The notes beneath the pieces are model-generated. The model was not told the origin of the DNA. It saw only the letters and a list, made by a program, of their open reading frames with translations, and made no database searches. From Clostridia bacterium (GTDB lineage: Bacteria > Bacillota_A > Clostridia > Oscillospirales > QAKW01), in the NCBI GenBank assembly GCA_017396865.1, contig JAFQKO010000057.1, positions 1-7,607 of the forward strand: a stretch of DNA of 7,607 nt, written 5' to 3'. A program made the translations under genes and the position numbers. Shown piece after piece: positions 5,149-7,607 of the stretch (the first letter of the stretch is position 1; each line of letters begins with the position of its first letter).

Positions 5149-7173
5149 ATGACACCGATCACAAAGCTTGCAGGCGTTGGCGCAGCCCGTGCCGCAGCCT
5201 TACAAAAATTAGGGATCGAAACCTTTGAGGATCTGCTGTTGCTCTATCCCCATCGGTATGAGGATCGGTCGATGGTTTTGCCCATCGACGAGGTCACGGG
5301 GCACATGGGCGAAAACGTCAGCATCATCGCCACGGTGGTGGGGCATGAGGAGCGCCGCATCTACGGCGGCAAGCTTTTAACCCGCTTCACCGTTGCCGAC
5401 GACAGCGGGGTGATGACCCTCACCTATTTCAACAATCCCTACGTGAAGCACAAGCTGAAGGAGGGCGAAGCCTTCAATTTCTACGGCAAGCCCGATCCCA
5501 AGATGCTATTGAATATGATCGCGCCCCAAGCGGAGCCCATCCGCGCGGGGGAAACGCCGGGTGTATTCCCCATCTACCCGCTTTCGGCGGGGCTAAATCA
5601 GGGGCAGATGCGGAAATGGGTCAAGGAGGCCTATCGAAGGCTCAAGGGCAGCCTGCCCGATCCGCTCCCCGAAAGGCTGCGGGAGAAGTATCATCTGCTC
5701 TCCCTCACCGAAGCGCTGGAAGCGGTGCATTTCCCGCGGGATAATCGGGACGTGCTGTTGGGTCGGCGTCGGTTGATTTTTGAAGAATTGCTTTATTTCC
5801 AATTGGGGCTTGCCCTTTATTCGCGGCGGGAGAAGGATCACAACCGATTCCCCATCCCCCAAGCGGACGATGGCTTTTTGAAGCTGCAGCCCTTCACCCC
5901 GACCAACTCTCAGCGGCAGGCGATCGCGGAGATCCTTGCGGATATGAACGGCGAATATGCCATGAATCGGTTGCTGCAGGGCGACGTTGGCAGCGGTAAA
6001 ACTTACGTGGCGGGCGAGGCGGCCTATGCCGCCCTTTCGGCGGGGCATCAGGTGGCGATCATGGCGCCCACCGAGATTTTGGCTCGCCAGCACGCCGAAT
6101 ATTTCCGCCCGCTTTTTGAGGAGCTGGGCTATTCCACCGATCTTTTGGTGGGCTCGCTGACCGCCAAGGAGAAGCGGGAGGCCTATGCCCGCCTCAAGAG
6201 CGGCGAAACGCGGCTGGCGATCGGCACCCATGCGCTGCTGCAGGATAAGGTGCAGTTTCAGCGGCTGGGGTTGGTCATCGCCGACGAACAGCATCGGTTC
6301 GGCGTACGCCAGCGGGCGGTTTTGGCCCAGAAGGGCGATAAGCCCCATATCTTAGTGATGTCGGCCACCCCCATCCCCCGCACCATGGCGCTGATGGTCT
6401 GGGGGGATCTGGATCTTTCGGTGCTCTCCGATCTGCCTGCGGGCAGAAAGCCCATCAAAACCTATCTGGTGGGCTCGGATTATCGCAAGCGGCTGGATGG
6501 CTTTATCCAAAAGCAGCTTGCCGAGCAGGGGCAGGTCTATATGGTCTGCCCGCTGGTGGAGGAAAACGAGGAGCTGGATCTTAAGAGCGCCGAGGCGCTG
6601 TTTGAGGAGCTCAAGGCGCAGTACGGCGACCTCGCCGATATGATCCACGGCAAGATGAAGGCCGCCAAAAAGGATGCCGCCATGGCAAAATTCGTGGCGG
6701 GCAAAACGAAAATTTTGGTTTCCACCACCGTGATCGAGGTGGGCATCAACGTCCCCGCCGCCACCTTGATGGTGATCCTCAACGCCGAGCGGTTTGGCCT
6801 TTCTCAGCTCCATCAGCTCCGTGGCCGTGTCGGCCGCGGGCAGGCGCAAGCCTATTGCGTGCTGGTCAGCGATAATCAAAACCCCGCAACCCGCGAGCGG
6901 ATGGACTTTTTCTGCTCCACCACCGATGGCTTCGCCCTCTCCCAAAAGGATCTGGAGCTGCGCGGCCCCGGTGATTTCTTCGGCAATATGCAGCATGGTC
7001 TGCCCAAAATGCAGATCGCCGATTGCGCCACCGATCTGGAGCTGCTCTCCCTCTCCCATGGGTGCGCCAAGCGGCTGCTGCAGTTTGATCCCGCCCTCTC
7101 AGCCGATTATAATCGGCTGATCAAGCAGCGGGTCGAGGCGCTGTTCACCAACGAAAACACCATCTTTAATTGA
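5149..7173 (+). CDS. recG: ATP-dependent DNA helicase RecG
   Basis: A 674-residue superfamily 2 double-strand DNA translocase that remodels stalled replication forks and branch-migrates Holliday junctions in recombination and repair. The N-terminal helical and wedge (OB-fold) region covers roughly residues 1-250. The helicase core has Walker A GDVGSGKT (278-285), DEQH (379-382), SATPIPRT (405-412), STTVIEVGINVP (525-536) and motif VI QLRGRVGRG (556-564), followed by the RecG C-terminal GPGDFFG (606-612). The length is close to the 693 residues of E. coli RecG and nothing is missing. The start is fixed by AAGGAGGTG. GC is high and uniform. In the window recG has its own promoter, and the spore protein gene follows 74 bases later. 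No terminator was seen between them, so read-through is possible. Confidence 0.98.
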   Translation: MTPITKLAGVGAARAAALQKLGIETFEDLLLLYPHRYEDRSMVLPIDEVTGHMGENVSIIATVVGHEERRIYGGKLLTRFTVADDSGVMTLTYFNNPYVKHKLKEGEAFNFYGKPDPKMLLNMIAPQAEPIRAGETPGVFPIYPLSAGLNQGQMRKWVKEAYRRLKGSLPDPLPERLREKYHLLSLTEALEAVHFPRDNRDVLLGRRRLIFEELLYFQLGLALYSRREKDHNRFPIPQADDGFLKLQPFTPTNSQRQAIAEILADMNGEYAMNRLLQGDVGSGKTYVAGEAAYAALSAGHQVAIMAPTEILARQHAEYFRPLFEELGYSTDLLVGSLTAKEKREAYARLKSGETRLAIGTHALLQDKVQFQRLGLVIADEQHRFGVRQRAVLAQKGDKPHILVMSATPIPRTMALMVWGDLDLSVLSDLPAGRKPIKTYLVGSDYRKRLDGFIQKQLAEQGQVYMVCPLVEENEELDLKSAEALFEELKAQYGDLADMIHGKMKAAKKDAAMAKFVAGKTKILVSTTVIEVGINVPAATLMVILNAERFGLSQLHQLRGRVGRGQAQAYCVLVSDNQNPATRERMDFFCSTTDGFALSQKDLELRGPGDFFGNMQHGLPKMQIADCATDLELLSLSHGCAKRLLQFDPALSADYNRLIKQRVEALFTNENTIFN

Positions 7174-7185
7174 CAAAATTTGCTT

Positions 7186-7215
7186 GCATTTTTTATCTTC
7201 TTTTCGGTCAAAATA
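7186..7215 (+). promoter_or_regulatory. Sigma-G-like promoter of the spore protein gene
   Basis: GCATT (7186-7190) and CAAAATA (7209-7215) are 18 bases apart, close to the forespore sigma-G pattern (GHATR, 17-18 bases, CATWHTA) with one mismatch in each element. The gene product is a known class of sigma-G target. A perfect TTGACA at 7170-7175, overlapping the recG stop, is followed after 18 bases by only a weak TATCTT. Confidence 0.55.
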
Positions 7216-7247
7216 GTAGCGTAACCTGAAAAGGAGGTGAATAGAAA

Positions 7248-7430
7248 ATGGATAATTCCAAGAAGAGCAATGCAAAGGCAGGCCTCGAGAAGATGAAGTT
7301 CGAGGTTGCCCGTGAGATCGGTGTCGATCTGAAGCAGGGCTATAACGGCGATCTGACTTCTGCCCAGGCAGGTCACATCGGCGGCCAGATGACCAAGAAG
7401 TTGGTTGAGAAGGCAGAGCAGAATCTGTAA
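7248..7430 (+). CDS. Alpha/beta-type small acid-soluble spore protein
   Basis: A 60-residue DNA-binding protein that coats and protects forespore DNA and is degraded on germination as an amino acid source. The GPR protease site is visible as KFEVARE (17-23), with cleavage expected after E19. The second family block, GDLTSAQAGHIGGQMTKKLV (34-53) then EKAEQ, matches the usual region ending in TKRLV-AEQ. The NG of Bacillus proteins (NGSVGG) is AG here (AGHIGG). Length fits the family. The start has a near-perfect AAGGAGGTGA (7231-7240) with its GGAGG core 10 bases before the ATG. Expression is expected late in the forespore from a sigma-G promoter. Its presence implies the host forms endospores. 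Confidence 0.97.
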   Translation: MDNSKKSNAKAGLEKMKFEVAREIGVDLKQGYNGDLTSAQAGHIGGQMTKKLVEKAEQNL

Positions 7431-7551
7431 CTTCCCTATGCGGCTCCGATAATGGCGCAGACCGCTGAAAAAAGGAAACGATATGGGTTTTTACCCATGA
7501 ATTTGATTGTTCTTAACAGAGAAGTAATCAGTCCTGTTGAAGAATAAGGAA

Positions 7552-7593
7552 AAAACTCGGCCAAAATTGGCCGAGTTTTCATTTTATTTTTTT
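7552..7593 (+). terminator. Strong intrinsic terminator
   Basis: A perfect 12-bp stem, AAAACTCGGCCA (7552-7563) and TGGCCGAGTTTT (7568-7579), with a 4-base loop, is followed by CATTTTATTTTTTT. It lies about 120 bases after the spore protein gene. The minus-strand side also begins with T-rich sequence, so it may serve a converging gene beyond the window. The 120 bases before it hold a small ATGGGT/ACCCAT hairpin (7483-7498) and no clear gene. Confidence 0.92.
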
Positions 7594-7607
7594 CAGCTTC
7601 CCGCCGA

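Noticed and set aside
5145..5228. Alternative ATG two codons before the recG start, in another frame
   Set aside because: It gives a 27-residue peptide that runs into recG, is closer to the ribosome site than usual, and has no family resemblance.
5593..7059. Long minus-strand open frames opposite recG
   Set aside because: They have low-complexity composition, no domain and no ribosome sites, and lie opposite well-conserved helicase motifs.
7579..7607. End of a minus-strand gene entering from the right edge (GGKLKKIK, stop at 7579-7581)
   Set aside because: Only about nine codons are visible. A lysine-rich end next to a two-sided terminator is suggestive but cannot be told from chance.

Overview
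The window looks like chromosomal DNA of an endospore-forming, moderately GC-rich Clostridia member (Firmicutes), probably of the Ruminococcaceae/Oscillospiraceae type. The reasons are a clostridial alpha/beta spore protein gene directly after recG, strong AAGGAGGTG-type ribosome sites, sigma-A style promoters with extended -10 elements, and short GAGGGAG-type palindromic repeats next to a DUF559 endonuclease gene. The lineage is inference from style. No rRNA or tRNA gene was seen.

Layout, left to right. (1) 1-131: non-coding, several hairpins, ending in a strong terminator for the first gene. (2) 171-1529 (-): amino acid:cation symporter of the AGCS (Na+/alanine) family. (3) 1668-3641 (+): a 657-residue protein with zinc ribbon, TIR domain, helical repeats and one membrane segment, from its own good promoter, divergent from the symporter. 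Its last 40% drops abruptly in GC. (4) 3700-3723: terminator shared with the convergent next gene. (5) 3727-4443 (-): FabG-like short-chain dehydrogenase/reductase. (6) 4468-5048: an AT-rich island holding a Vsr-like DUF559 endonuclease gene (4596-4985, -) framed by four copies or fragments of a GAGGGAG palindromic repeat. (7) 5061-5125: two back-to-back divergent promoters. (8) 5149-7173 (+): recG. (9) 7248-7430 (+): alpha/beta-type small acid-soluble spore protein with a sigma-G-like promoter. (10) 7552-7586: strong terminator.

Most of the window is ordinary: a transporter, a reductase, a DNA repair helicase and a spore DNA-coating protein. Two parts are not. One is the DUF559 endonuclease and its repeats, which sit between a strong promoter and the reductase that this promoter apparently once drove directly. 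The gene borrows its C-terminal codons, and possibly its ribosome site, from the repeats. This resembles a REP/RAYT-type domesticated mobile unit, but with an endonuclease in place of a transposase. The other is the zinc ribbon-TIR-repeat-membrane protein, a candidate NAD+-cleaving defence or stress effector with a mosaic composition. Functions for both are inferred from family and context, not shown.
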